Shown one piece after another: positions 51,201-60,435 of a stretch of DNA of 64,000 nt. Positions within the stretch are counted from its first letter, which is position 1, and each line of letters begins with the position of its first letter. The notes under the pieces are model-generated. The model searched no databases. It was not told the DNA's origin and worked only from the letters and a program-made list of their open reading frames with translations. The translations under genes and the position numbers were made by a program. The stretch covers positions 1-64,000 of the forward strand of contig NZ_LIVM01000007.1 of assembly GCF_001418685.1 (NCBI RefSeq). Reading direction: 5' to 3'. The stretch comes from Apibacter mensalis. Lineage in GTDB: Bacteria > Bacteroidota > Bacteroidia > Flavobacteriales > Weeksellaceae.

Positions 51201-52277
51201 TTATTTTTCAATATATAAATAGTCGTAATGTATAATAGGTTTATGATTAGCTTGCCCTAAAATTTCTTTTGCTTTATCGCTGGTATAAGAAGATCGGCCT
51301 ATTCCTATTTGTTTTCCGGTATGATCAATAATGCGAACAATATCATCAATTTCAAAATTACCAACTATCTTGGTTATACCTATAGGTAATATGCTGACTG
51401 CTTTAGAACTTACAAGGACCTTTCTTACCCCTTCATTAATATGTATTTCTCCTTTAGCGAAGCCTTCAGAATGGATTATCCATTTCTTTACACCGGATAT
51501 TTCTTTAGAACCAGCAATGAATCGTGTTGAAGGAGTATCAATGCCTTTAACAAGACGAGAAATAATATTTTTAATCCTACCGTTTGCAATGATAACCTCA
51601 ATGCCTTCTTCGGCTACTTTTCTCGCTATATTGTACTTGGTTTTCATTCCTCCTCTACCTGTACTTGATCGTGAAGATTGTATGTATTTCTCAATATGAT
51701 TCTCATTACTATCTATTTCTTTTATAAGCTTGGAATCAGGATCTGAAGGATCACCGGTGTAAATTCCATCGATATTACTTAAAATTATTAACTTTTTACA
51801 GTCCATCATTGCCGCAATTAAACCCGATAATTCGTCATTATCTGTAAACATAAGTTCATTAACAGAAATAGCATCATTTTCATTAACAATTGGAATAACA
51901 TTGTTTTCAAGCATCACATTCATGCAATTTCTTTGATTAAGATAATGTCTACGTGTTGAAAAATCTTCTTTAGTAGCCAATATTTGTCCGCAAATAATAC
52001 CCTGTTGGCTAAATAGATCGTAATATCTATGAATTAATTTAACCTGCCCTACCGATGAGTATAATTGGCGTGCAGAAACACTGTCTAGCTTAGTGCATGT
52101 CTTAATTTCATTTCTTCCAGAAGCTACTGCTCCTGATGATACCAGAATGATTTCCGTATTATTTTTATGAAGTTCTGCAATCTGATCTACTAAATCTGAC
52201 ATTTGAGTAATATCAAGGGTTTCATCCTTACGAGTAAGCAGCTGACTTCCTATTTTAACAACAATTCTATCTTTCAT
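51201..52277 (-). CDS. proB: Glutamate 5-kinase
   Basis: First step of proline synthesis: phosphorylates glutamate, normally feedback-inhibited by proline. 358 residues: an amino-acid kinase domain with VKIGSQLLT, LVSSGAVASGR and VNENDAIS, the GRGGMKTKYNIARK loop, and a C-terminal PUA domain from about 270. A -7 box precedes it by 26 bases. First gene of proB-proA. Confidence 0.96.
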   Translation of the reverse strand: MKDRIVVKIGSQLLTRKDETLDITQMSDLVDQIAELHKNNTEIILVSSGAVASGRNEIKTCTKLDSVSARQLYSSVGQVKLIHRYYDLFSQQGIICGQILATKEDFSTRRHYLNQRNCMNVMLENNVIPIVNENDAISVNELMFTDNDELSGLIAAMMDCKKLIILSNIDGIYTGDPSDPDSKLIKEIDSNENHIEKYIQSSRSSTGRGGMKTKYNIARKVAEEGIEVIIANGRIKNIISRLVKGIDTPSTRFIAGSKEISGVKKWIIHSEGFAKGEIHINEGVRKVLVSSKAVSILPIGITKIVGNFEIDDIVRIIDHTGKQIGIGRSSYTSDKAKEILGQANHKPIIHYDYLYIEK

Positions 52278-52302
52278 GGTAAATGAATTTGTCGAAATAC
52301 AA

Positions 52303-52310
52303 CAAAGGTA
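52303..52310 (-). promoter_or_regulatory. -7 box of proBA
   Basis: The reverse strand reads TACCTTTG, matching TAnnTTTG, 26 bases before proB. A TTG on that strand lies 16 bases further upstream, shorter than the usual spacer. Confidence 0.5.
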
Positions 52311-52463
52311 ACTTTTTATTTTGACTCAAAGAATCTTATAACTTAAAGTAAAATTAACTGGTTATAATTAGACGTATTTTATATTTGGTCAAATAAACTT
52401 AGAAGAGTATTTCGAAAATAGCTTGAAAACAGAATAATATAAATGTAATATTTAATTCAATAC

Positions 52464-52494
52464 TTGTTCTCTACCTATAAATAAGTTATATTTG
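52464..52494 (+). promoter_or_regulatory. Full Bacteroidetes-type promoter of the PhnA-like gene
   Basis: TTG at 52464-52466, a 20-base spacer and TATATTTG at 52487-52494, 41 bases before the ATG. Confidence 0.75.
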
Positions 52495-52535
52495 CAGCCC
52501 AATTAATTTTATTAATCTTTTTAAAAGAAAAAATA

Positions 52536-52859
52536 ATGACAGATGTTTTAAAGTGCCCGAAATGTTCTATGGAACATGTTTATTTTGATGGTACTTCTTA
52601 TGTATGTCCGGATTGTTTTTACGAATGGTCTGGAGAAGAAACCGTTGGTAATTCTATAGTTAAAGATAGCAATGGAGCCGAACTTCAGGATGGAGATGCA
52701 GTAACAGTCATTAAAGATCTTAAAGTTAAAGGTTCTTCCATGGTAATTAAAAGGGGAACTAAAGTAAAAAGTATTAGACTTACAGATAATCCTGAAGAAG
52801 TAGATTGTAAAATTGACGGATCAAATATTGTTTTAAAAACATGTTTTCTTAAGAAATAA
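52536..52859 (+). CDS. PhnA/YjdM family zinc-ribbon protein
   Basis: 107 residues. The N-terminal zinc ribbon has two CxxC pairs (LKCPKCSMEH and YVCPDCFYEW); the C-terminal PhnA domain has VKDSNGAELQDGDAVTVIKDLKVKGSS in pieces. The family is named for a supposed alkylphosphonate role that has not held up, and its function is unclear. No phn genes are near. It has a strong promoter and terminator of its own. Confidence 0.88.
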   Translation: MTDVLKCPKCSMEHVYFDGTSYVCPDCFYEWSGEETVGNSIVKDSNGAELQDGDAVTVIKDLKVKGSSMVIKRGTKVKSIRLTDNPEEVDCKIDGSNIVLKTCFLKK

Positions 52860-52884
52860 ATTACATTACTATATTTAATTTGAG

Positions 52885-52912
52885 AAAGAGCTACTAATGT
52901 AGCTCTTTTTAT
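52885..52912 (+). terminator. Terminator after the PhnA-like gene
   Basis: Perfect 10-base stem AAAGAGCTAC/GTAGCTCTTT (52885-52894 with 52899-52908), 4-base loop and T run. Confidence 0.9.
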
Positions 52913-53109
52913 TTTATCCTATAGTTCTACTATTGTTTTATATAATTTATATTTATTTATATTTCTCCTAAAATTTTTATTATCATCATATATAATTAAA
53001 ATTATATATCTTCTTTGTATGTAATTATACTTAATTTTAAATAATATAAAATTTATTTTATAAAGTTTATATTGTTTCATTTTTATGCATATACTTTATA
53101 AAAAAAACT

Positions 53110-53140
53110 TATCTTTGAACTGTAATTAAAAATATTACAG
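53110..53140 (+). promoter_or_regulatory. Rrf2 promoter with overlapping dyad operator
   Basis: The -7 box TATCTTTG (53110-53117) is followed by CTGTAAT (53120-53126) and its inverted copy ATTACAG (53134-53140), separated by 7 bases. The dyad covers the expected transcription start and ends 2 bases before the rrf2 ATG, the position of an autorepressor site. Confidence 0.6.
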
Positions 53141-53142
53141 TA

Positions 53143-53550
53143 ATGAATGATCGCCATTTTACGATTTCTATGCATATACTTACGCTTTTGGCAAAAAATT
53201 TGGATCAATGGCTTCCATCAGCTTATATAGCAGGAAGTTTAAATCTTAATCCTGTAATAATAAGAACAGCATTGTCTAAGCTTCAAAAACAAGGTTTTAT
53301 TGAAACAAAAGAAGGTAAGAATGGAGGAAGTAGATTAGTAAGATCACCTGAAAAAATTCTTTTATCTGAAATTTATTTAAGTGTCTACAATCAAACATCA
53401 ATAGGAAAACTTTTACCTTCTCCTAATCCGGAATGTTGTGTAGGCAAAAAAATAAATCAAAATATTAGTGAATTGAATCTATGTATTGAAAAAGTAGTTT
53501 TTAAACAACTGGAAGGAGTTACTCTCCAAGATTTCAGCATGAAATTTTAA
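53143..53550 (+). CDS. Rrf2 family transcriptional regulator (YwnA-like)
   Basis: 135-residue winged-helix regulator. The helix-turn-helix is in SAYIAGSLNLNPVIIRTALSKLQ, followed by the wing EGKNGGSRLVRSPEKI. Cysteines occur in NPECCVGKKI and LNLCIEK, not the three-cysteine Fe-S pattern of IscR, so a thiol-redox or ligand signal is more likely than an iron-sulfur cluster. A dyad immediately upstream suggests self-repression. The next gene encodes a YwnB-like NAD(P)-binding protein, matching the pairing of ywnA and ywnB in Bacillus subtilis. Confidence 0.85.
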   Translation: MNDRHFTISMHILTLLAKNLDQWLPSAYIAGSLNLNPVIIRTALSKLQKQGFIETKEGKNGGSRLVRSPEKILLSEIYLSVYNQTSIGKLLPSPNPECCVGKKINQNISELNLCIEKVVFKQLEGVTLQDFSMKF

Positions 53551-53628
53551 TAAAATGTCTTTTTAAAATTCATTGATTAGATGATTATAAGTTACGTATA
53601 AATTGATTTTAATATAATTATATAGATT

Positions 53629-54279
53629 ATGAAAAAAGTAGCATTAATAGGAGCCTCAGGATTTATAGGCTCGGAATTAGTTAAAGAATTACTTACTAGA
53701 GGTTATCAAGTGACAGCCATTGTTCGTTCCGCTGAAAAAATTAAGAATAATGATAAGAATTTAAAGGTGGTTAGTGCAAATGTTTTGGACATGGATAAAT
53801 TATCAGAAGTTCTAAAAAGTAATGATGCAGTAATAAGCGCATATAATCCTGGATGGACTAATCCTAATATTTATGATGATACAATAAAAGGATATCGTTC
53901 CATTATAGAAGCTGTTAAAAAATCAGGTATTAAAAGATTACAAGCAGTTGGAGGCGCTGGGAGCTTACAAGTAGCTCCGGGTAAAACCGTTGTAGATACA
54001 GGAGTTATACCGGATGAAATTTTACCGGCTGTTAAAGCCATGGCCCAGGTATTAAAGGATCAATTCTTACCTGAAAAAGATTTGGACTGGGTATTCTTTT
54101 CACCGGCGGGGACAATAGAACCAGGAGAAAGAACCGGAAAATACCGTTTAGGGTTAGATACCCTTATTGCTGATGATCAAGGAAACAGTAAAATATCTGT
54201 TCAAGATTATGCGAAAGCTATGGTTGATGAACTTGAAAATCCTAAACATCATCAACAAAGATTTACCATAGGATATTAA
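53629..54279 (+). CDS. NAD(P)-binding Rossmann protein (YwnB/NmrA-like SDR)
   Basis: 216 residues. Dinucleotide-binding motif IGASGFIGSELV at the N-terminus, then an atypical SDR fold with SANVLDMDKL, AVISAYNPG, GIKRLQAVGGAGSL and a C-terminal ISVQDYAKAMVDELE. There is no YxxxK catalytic pair, so a sensor or quinone-reductase-like role is as likely as dehydrogenase activity. 78 bases after the rrf2 gene on the same strand, probably under its control. Terminator follows. Confidence 0.83.
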   Translation: MKKVALIGASGFIGSELVKELLTRGYQVTAIVRSAEKIKNNDKNLKVVSANVLDMDKLSEVLKSNDAVISAYNPGWTNPNIYDDTIKGYRSIIEAVKKSGIKRLQAVGGAGSLQVAPGKTVVDTGVIPDEILPAVKAMAQVLKDQFLPEKDLDWVFFSPAGTIEPGERTGKYRLGLDTLIADDQGNSKISVQDYAKAMVDELENPKHHQQRFTIGY

Positions 54280-54280
54280 A

Positions 54281-54310
54281 AAAAAAGGGAGTTCATAAAC
54301 TCCCTTTTTT
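54281..54310. terminator. Bidirectional terminator after the YwnB-like gene
   Basis: Perfect 13-base stem (54281-54293 with 54298-54310), 4-base loop, with A and T runs on each side; serves the convergent TRIC gene as well. Confidence 0.9.
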
Positions 54311-54408
54311 AATTTATTAGTAATAATATTTAGTATCATATTTATAAATTTTCAATTCCTTTATAATTTCACTTATTTGATCTGTTTAGTTGAATTCAAT
54401 TATAATTT

Positions 54409-55056
54409 TTACAAAGTTTTTTCACTTTTAAGTTTGGGAATTTGCAAATCCCATCTAACAGCAACAAACCTTAATAGAACAACAATTCCTATGGTTATAG
54501 CACTGATAAATGGTAAGTTAAAATTAAATACTTGAAGTATAACAAAAAATATACCTCCAACTATACAGGGGGAAGCATAAATTTCACGTTTAAAAATACG
54601 AGGAACTTTGTTTAAAAGTATGTCGCGAATAATTCCACCAAAAACAGCAGTAATAGTTCCCATAACAACTATAACCCAGGTATCATATCCTAGTAACATA
54701 GCCTTTTCAGCACCTACCACTACAAATAAACCAAGTCCTATACTATCGCTCCAAAAAAAGAAACTATTTAATTGGTTGAGATGTTCTCGCAGAAAAATGT
54801 AAAATAATAAAGAGAAAAAAGTACACCACAAATATATACTATTTAGCATCCAAAAAGGGGTCATACCCAAGAGAAGGTCACGGAATGTTCCACCGCCCAC
54901 TGCGGTAACAAACCCTAACACAAACGCGCCGAACCAATCGCATTTTTTTGTTGCAGCCCCTCGGACTCCGCTGATAGCAAATGCAAATGTTCCTATAAAT
55001 TCAATAATCTCAACGAAGCGTATTTGTCGGATAAATTCAAAAACGTATTCTGTCAT
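54409..55056 (-). CDS. UPF0126/TRIC family membrane protein (YadS-like)
   Basis: About 215 residues from the ATG at 55056 (the frame runs to a TTG at 55083). Seven membrane helices in two homologous halves, each with the family motif: VTAVGGGTFRDLLLG and ITAVFGGIIRDILLNKVP. Prokaryotic TRIC proteins form trimeric potassium-permeable channels; other members have been proposed as glycine transporters, so function is left open. Monocistronic. Confidence 0.87.
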   Translation of the reverse strand: MTEYVFEFIRQIRFVEIIEFIGTFAFAISGVRGAATKKCDWFGAFVLGFVTAVGGGTFRDLLLGMTPFWMLNSIYLWCTFFSLLFYIFLREHLNQLNSFFFWSDSIGLGLFVVVGAEKAMLLGYDTWVIVVMGTITAVFGGIIRDILLNKVPRIFKREIYASPCIVGGIFFVILQVFNFNLPFISAITIGIVVLLRFVAVRWDLQIPKLKSEKTL

Positions 55057-55083
55057 GGTTATTAATTCGATTAAAACTTGCAA

Positions 55084-55840
55084 AGATACAATAAATATGA
55101 TTTAGCTAATGACTAACTTATGGAAATTATCAGGCTTTAAATTAAATTTATGTAAGCCTACTGATTTTTAGTTTAATAATTTTAATATTCTATAAAATCA
55201 TTAGAAAAGAATTCAAAATAGCCTGCCTTAAAAATTATTCTTTATCTTGTATTGTTATTTCTGAATTGCCCGTAGCATTTATATCTAACTGAATCTATCC
55301 TTTAAATTTTAGCATTGTGTTTTCACGTTTTTCTTCCTCGGAAGAAACTATTATTTCTGGAAAGCCTTTCTGTATCAGAATATCATGTCCATTTTTACTA
55401 TAGAGAAATTGCAAATTCAACAGTATTTGCCAATGAATGTTTATGAATTATTTTAACTCTGTTTCCTGATAAATGCAATTTTTCTTGAATATTTCTTTTT
55501 CTTAAAAAACAAAGATATTTATATAAATCATCTTTTTTGTTTGTTAGACCTTTTTTTTAGTTTAATTGTTATTTACTTAAAAATGAATAGTAACATACTT
55601 ATAAATCCAATAAATTTTATATTGATGTAATTGCTACAACTATTCCTTGTTTAATCCTCTTTTTAGGTGCGTATGGTTTTAATTTATTCCAAATTTATAA
55701 TATTAAAAATAGATTTGGTATGATTATTTGTGTTATCAAAGGATTATATGTGTAGATATAAATAAAAAGAATCATTTTTTCATATCTTTACGCACTACTT
55801 TAATTTAGTCAGTTAACTAATTAAGTTTATATAACTTAAA
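55084..55840. other. 757-base region without an intact gene
   Basis: Between the TRIC gene and uvrA. It contains a broken coding remnant on the reverse strand (55235-55558) and a roughly 45-codon open stretch on the forward strand around 55615-55756 rich in hydrophobic residues (including YGFNLFQIYNIKNRFG). A near-consensus -7 box TATCTTTA for uvrA lies at 55783-55790. Confidence 0.55.
55235..55558 (-). pseudogene. Broken coding remnant of unknown family
   Basis: The reverse strand reads as protein-like sequence in two frames joined by a shift and a stop: first DDLYKYLCFLRKRNIQEKLH and GNRVKIIHKHSLANTVEF, then LYSKNGHDILIQKGFPEIIV, EEEKRENTMLKFKG, a stop, and IQLDINATGNSEITIQDKE. Composition is like a real soluble protein, unlike the empty gaps elsewhere. 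I do not recognise the family. Confidence 0.4.
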
Positions 55841-58663
55841 ATGAATCAGGATTATATAAAAATTTATGGAGCTAGAGAACATAACCTTAAAGATATATCT
55901 CTTAAAATTCCCAGAAATCAATTGGTTGTTATCACCGGTTTAAGTGGAAGTGGGAAATCTTCTTTAGCGTTTGATACTATTTATGCAGAAGGTCAAAGGC
56001 GGTATATTGAAACATTCTCAGCCTATGCACGTCAGTTTTTGGGAACTTTGGATCGTCCTGATGTAGATAAAATTGATGGATTGTCTCCGGTGATTGCTAT
56101 TGAGCAGAAAACTACCTCTAAAAATCCACGTTCTACTGTAGGAACCGTTACGGAACTTTATGACTTTTTTCGCTTGTTGTATGCTCGCGCTTCAGATGCA
56201 TATTCATACAACACAGGAGAAAAGATGGTTACTTATTCAGAAGATCAAATTACAAATTTAATTTATAAAGATTTTTCAGGAGAAAAGGTTTTAGTTTTAG
56301 CCCCACTAATTAGATCGCGAAAAGGACATTATAGAGAATTATTTGCCGGATTGGCTAAAAAAGGTTTTTTACAGGTAAGGGTAGATGGAGAGTTATTGGA
56401 CCTAGTACAGGATATGAAGCTGGATCGTTATAAGATTCATGATATTGAGGTGGTTATAGATAAGCTGATTATAGATAATAAAAAGCATACCCAAAGAATA
56501 TTGCAGTCAATACGCTTAGCCATGCAATATGGAGAAGGAACAATTATGCTGCTCAAACAAGGAGAGGAGAAGGGAAAATATTTTAGCCGTAATTTGATGT
56601 GCCCAAGTACAGGAATTTCTTATCAAATGCCGGAACCAAACACTTTTTCTTTTAATTCTCCTAAAGGAGCTTGTGAACATTGTAACGGGTTAGGACAAGT
56701 TAAGGAAATCAATATAAATAGGTTAGTGCCCAATCCTAAATTATCTTTTGATAAAAACGTATTCCCCATTTTAGAGGAATTAAGTCATACCGGATGGATT
56801 TTATCCCAGATTGAAATTATATTAAAAAAGAATGGATTTACCATGTCTACTCCATGGGAAAAACTCTCTGAACAAGCTAAAGATGAAATATTATATGGAA
56901 TAAATGAAAAGATTACCTTAGATTTAGATTATGCTCAGATTAAGAAAACGTATAAAGTAAATTTTCAGGGAATCATTGATTATATTACCCGATTGTCCAC
57001 AGGTAAGGAAGAAGAAGAAACACAAAAATTTAAAATTAAAGTCTTTGAAGACAGAATATGCCCTGTTTGTGAAGGAGCACGTTTGAAAAAAGAAAGTTTA
57101 TTTTTTAAGATTGACGATAAAAACATATCAGAAATCGCTTGTTTTTCTTTAAAGAAATTAAGTGAATGGGTTGAAAATTTACCTTTAAAATTATCTGAAA
57201 ATAATAAAATAATAGCTAAAGAATTAATTCAAGAAATATCTGTAAGACTAAGTTTTTTACTTGATGTAGGTCTGGAATATCTTAGTTTGAATCGTCCTTC
57301 ACAAACTCTATCCGGAGGAGAGTCTCAAAGAATACGTTTGGCAACTCAAATAGGATCACAATTAGTCAATGTTTTATATATTTTGGATGAGCCCAGCATT
57401 GGCTTACATCAACGAGATAATATTAAATTAATAGATTCTTTAAAAAAACTTCGAGATTTTGGTAATACCGTTTTAGTAGTGGAGCATGATAAAGATATGA
57501 TTTTAAATGCTGATTATGTGATAGATATGGGGCCACTTGCCGGGAAAGGAGGAGGAGAAGTGGTTTGGGAAGGAAAACCGGAAAATATTTCTAAAGCTAA
57601 TACACTAACTTCAAAATATATAAACGGAGATTTGCAAATTCCAATCCCGGAAGTTCGAAGAAAAGGAAACGGGAATCATTTAAAATTAATAGGCTGTACA
57701 GGTAATAACTTAAAAAATGTAAGTCTTGATTTACCATTGGGTTCATTGGTATGCATAACCGGAGTATCAGGCAGTGGAAAATCGTCATTAATTACCAATA
57801 CTTTATATCCCATATTAAATAAACATTTTTATCGTGCTGAAAAAGAACCTCTACCTTACAAGAAAATTGAAGGTATTGAATTTTTAGATAAAATCATAGA
57901 TGTAGATCAATCTCCAATAGGTCGTACCCCTCGATCCAATCCTGCAACATACACAGGAGTCTTTACAGATATACGAAATTTATTCGCTCAATTGCCAGAA
58001 TCTAAAATTAGAGGATATCAATTACGAAGATTTTCATTTAATGTAAAAGGCGGAAGGTGTGAAGTTTGTCAAGGTTCAGGACTAAAACTTATAGAAATGA
58101 ATTTTTTACCGGATATATATGTTCATTGTGAAGCCTGTCATGGTAAACGATTTAATAGAGAAACCTTGGAAGTAAGATATAAAGGAAAGTCTATTTCAGA
58201 TGTGTTAGATATGACTATAGACGAAGCAGTGGAATTTTTTCAGCCGATTCCTAAAATTCATCGTATTATAAAGACTTTGCAAGAAGTAGGCTTAGGCTAT
58301 ATCACTTTAGGACAGCAATCAACCACCTTATCTGGAGGTGAGGCTCAGCGGGTTAAGTTAGCAAAAGAATTAAGTAAAAAACAAACGGGAAAGACCATTT
58401 ATATTTTGGATGAGCCCACCACAGGTTTACATTTTGAAGACATCAGAATTTTAATGGAAGTAATTAACCGTTTGGTTAACCTAGGTAATTCAATTATAAT
58501 TATCGAGCATAACCTCGATGTAATTAAGGCAGCAGATCACATTATTGATATCGGATTAGAAGGAGGAGATAAAGGAGGAAACATAATAGCACAAGGAACT
58601 CCTGAAGAAGTGATAAAAAATAAAAGCAGTTATACAGCTAAATTTTTAAAAGATGAATTGTAA
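55841..58663 (+). CDS. uvrA: Excinuclease ABC subunit A
   Basis: DNA-damage recognition ATPase of nucleotide excision repair. 940 residues with two ABC modules: Walker A GLSGSGKSS and GVSGSGKSS, signatures LSGGESQRIRLA and LSGGEAQRVKLA, Walker B ILDEPSIGLH and ILDEPTTGLH. Cysteine pairs CEHC, CPVC, CEVC and CEAC mark the two zinc modules. All motifs are intact and the length is normal. Single gene. Confidence 0.98.
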   Translation: MNQDYIKIYGAREHNLKDISLKIPRNQLVVITGLSGSGKSSLAFDTIYAEGQRRYIETFSAYARQFLGTLDRPDVDKIDGLSPVIAIEQKTTSKNPRSTVGTVTELYDFFRLLYARASDAYSYNTGEKMVTYSEDQITNLIYKDFSGEKVLVLAPLIRSRKGHYRELFAGLAKKGFLQVRVDGELLDLVQDMKLDRYKIHDIEVVIDKLIIDNKKHTQRILQSIRLAMQYGEGTIMLLKQGEEKGKYFSRNLMCPSTGISYQMPEPNTFSFNSPKGACEHCNGLGQVKEININRLVPNPKLSFDKNVFPILEELSHTGWILSQIEIILKKNGFTMSTPWEKLSEQAKDEILYGINEKITLDLDYAQIKKTYKVNFQGIIDYITRLSTGKEEEETQKFKIKVFEDRICPVCEGARLKKESLFFKIDDKNISEIACFSLKKLSEWVENLPLKLSENNKIIAKELIQEISVRLSFLLDVGLEYLSLNRPSQTLSGGESQRIRLATQIGSQLVNVLYILDEPSIGLHQRDNIKLIDSLKKLRDFGNTVLVVEHDKDMILNADYVIDMGPLAGKGGGEVVWEGKPENISKANTLTSKYINGDLQIPIPEVRRKGNGNHLKLIGCTGNNLKNVSLDLPLGSLVCITGVSGSGKSSLITNTLYPILNKHFYRAEKEPLPYKKIEGIEFLDKIIDVDQSPIGRTPRSNPATYTGVFTDIRNLFAQLPESKIRGYQLRRFSFNVKGGRCEVCQGSGLKLIEMNFLPDIYVHCEACHGKRFNRETLEVRYKGKSISDVLDMTIDEAVEFFQPIPKIHRIIKTLQEVGLGYITLGQQSTTLSGGEAQRVKLAKELSKKQTGKTIYILDEPTTGLHFEDIRILMEVINRLVNLGNSIIIIEHNLDVIKAADHIIDIGLEGGDKGGNIIAQGTPEEVIKNKSSYTAKFLKDEL

Positions 58664-59079
58664 TTAATACGGTTAGTGATCTATAAGATTTAACTATAGA
58701 ATTTAATTAGCTGTTTGAGTGTATAAATTTAAAAAATTGATTTGATAAGCTTTTATTGATTGTAATTTAAAAATTATACTCAGTAAATTAATTGTAGTAC
58801 AACTTCTCTTAGGTATTTATTTTTATTAACATTTATAATTTTTGTTAAGAAAATTTTAAGATAATCAGTAGAAATTTGCAATAATATTTTAAATACATAT
58901 TATGAATGAGATCTTTCTGAATTATAAATTTTTACAAGGGATATACTTAATGATTTTAAGTGTTTTTCTCTGAAAGTAATAAACAAAAATGAAAATTTTT
59001 ATTGGTAAACTGCTAAATTGTGTTTATATTTGTTAAAGAAATCTTAACAAAGGTTTAAACTAAACACACAAATACAATT
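58664..59079. other. 416-base AT-rich gap with the rpiB promoter
   Basis: Tandem gap between uvrA and rpiB. Only the promoter at 59001-59031 is evident. A 23-codon frame at 58902 has no promoter or conserved look and I do not call it. Confidence 0.6.
59001..59031 (+). promoter_or_regulatory. Full Bacteroidetes-type promoter of rpiB
   Basis: TTG at 59001-59003, a 20-base spacer and TATATTTG at 59024-59031, 48 bases before the ATG. Confidence 0.75.
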
Positions 59080-59541
59080 ATGAGTAAGAAAAGAATAGCC
59101 ATTGGTTGTGATGAGGCAGCCTATGCTTTAAAAATTGTCTTAAAAGATCATTTAGAGAAATTGGGATATGAAGTCAAAGACTTCGGAGCTGAAAAGGGAG
59201 AAGTGGTTTTATATCCTGACGTTGCTGCAAAAGTAGCGAAAGCAGTAGCGGCAGGAGATTTTGAAAGAGCTGTCTTAACTTGTGGAACAGGTATTGGTAT
59301 GGCTATCACAGCTAATAAAATACCGGGTGTGAGAGCAGCAGTTTGCCATGATCCATTTTCTGCTGAAAGAGCAAGGAAAAGTAATAATGCTCAAATTATT
59401 TGTTTTGGAGAACGAGTTATTGGGCATGAACTTGCGAAAAGTTTGTTGAATACTTGGTTAGATTCAGAGTTTGTCGGTGGCAGTTCTGCTCCAAAAGTTC
59501 AACGAATATGTGATTATGAAGAAGAATATTTCAAGAAATAA
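59080..59541 (+). CDS. RpiB/LacAB family sugar-phosphate isomerase
   Basis: 153-residue isomerase of the ribose-5-phosphate isomerase B / LacA-LacB family, cytosolic. The catalytic Cys68 is in LTCGTGIGMAI, His90 in CHDPFSAERARKSNNAQ, and the phosphate-binding Arg region follows. The N-terminal motif, GCDHAG in standard RpiB, is here GCDEAAYALK (Glu12 in place of His). That leaves the substrate uncertain: ribose 5-phosphate is likely, but family members also act on other aldose or tetrulose phosphates. Strong own promoter and terminator. Confidence 0.82.
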   Translation: MSKKRIAIGCDEAAYALKIVLKDHLEKLGYEVKDFGAEKGEVVLYPDVAAKVAKAVAAGDFERAVLTCGTGIGMAITANKIPGVRAAVCHDPFSAERARKSNNAQIICFGERVIGHELAKSLLNTWLDSEFVGGSSAPKVQRICDYEEEYFKK

Positions 59542-59608
59542 ATTTTCGAATTATATAAAAAAAGATATTTTTATTTATTTTTAGTTACTTTTTAATAATT
59601 ATTCAATC

Positions 59609-59645
59609 AAAAAAGAGTAAGTTAATTGAAACCTTACTCTTTTTT
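59609..59645. terminator. Bidirectional terminator between rpiB and upp
   Basis: 13-base stem AAAAAAGAGTAAG/CTTACTCTTTTTT (59609-59621 with 59633-59645) with an 11-base loop, between convergent genes. Confidence 0.85.
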
Positions 59646-59704
59646 ATTTTATTTATGCTCTTTTAACTAATCTGATTTTTTAAGAAGATAATTGTTTTTT
59701 TAAA

Positions 59705-60364
59705 TTATTTAGATAATTTTTTTCCAAAAGCTAAATCTCCGGCATCTCCTAATCCGGGTATAATATATTGATTATCATCTAATTCTTCATCAACAGATGC
59801 AATCCATAACTCTGAATTTTCGGGTAATTTAGTTTTAATATATTCTATTCCCGGTTTAGAGCCTATGGCTGCAACAATATGTACTTTTCCGGGTTTACCT
59901 TGACTTAATAAAACTTCATAAACATTAGCTAAAGATTCTCCTGTAGCTAACATAGGATCTGATATTATTAAAGTTTTATTTTGCAAAGAAGGCGTAGCCA
60001 AATATTCAACTACTATTTCAAATTCTTTATTACCATTAGAATGATGCCTAAATGCAGATACAAATGTTGTTTCAGCTTGATCAAAAAAATTCATCATTCC
60101 TTGATGTAAAGGTAAACCCGCTCTTAAAATGGTGCATAATACCGGTTGTTGGATAACTAATTCTGTAGGTTTAGTTCCTAAAGGAGTATTGATAGTAACA
60201 GTATGATATTCTAATGTTTTACTTAGCTCATACCCTAAAATTTCACCAATTCTTTCTAAATTTTTTCTAAATCTCATTCTGTCTTTCTGAATTTTAACAT
60301 CTCTTAGTTCTCCTACAAAATGATTTATTATTGATTTAGATTTACTGAAATCGTGGACTATCAT
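59705..60364 (-). CDS. upp: Uracil phosphoribosyltransferase
   Basis: Salvages uracil to UMP with PRPP. The open frame runs to a TTG at 60418, but the ATG at 60364 (MIVHDFSKSKSI) gives the normal length of 219 residues. Motifs: ILRAGLPLHQGM, the PRPP loop ISDPMLATGESLAN, and the uracil-binding end YIIPGLGDAGDLAFG. The gene upstream on the same strand ends 71 bases before it. Confidence 0.94.
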   Translation of the reverse strand: MIVHDFSKSKSIINHFVGELRDVKIQKDRMRFRKNLERIGEILGYELSKTLEYHTVTINTPLGTKPTELVIQQPVLCTILRAGLPLHQGMMNFFDQAETTFVSAFRHHSNGNKEFEIVVEYLATPSLQNKTLIISDPMLATGESLANVYEVLLSQGKPGKVHIVAAIGSKPGIEYIKTKLPENSELWIASVDEELDDNQYIIPGLGDAGDLAFGKKLSK

Positions 60365-60435
60365 AACTATTGTTTTTTGTAAATATAATTCATTTGCACT
60401 AAATTTTATAATTAACAAGTGGTGATAATTAATTA

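Noticed and set aside
58902-58973. 23-codon frame in the gap before rpiB
   Set aside because: No promoter box, no recognisable peptide and expected by chance in AT-rich DNA.
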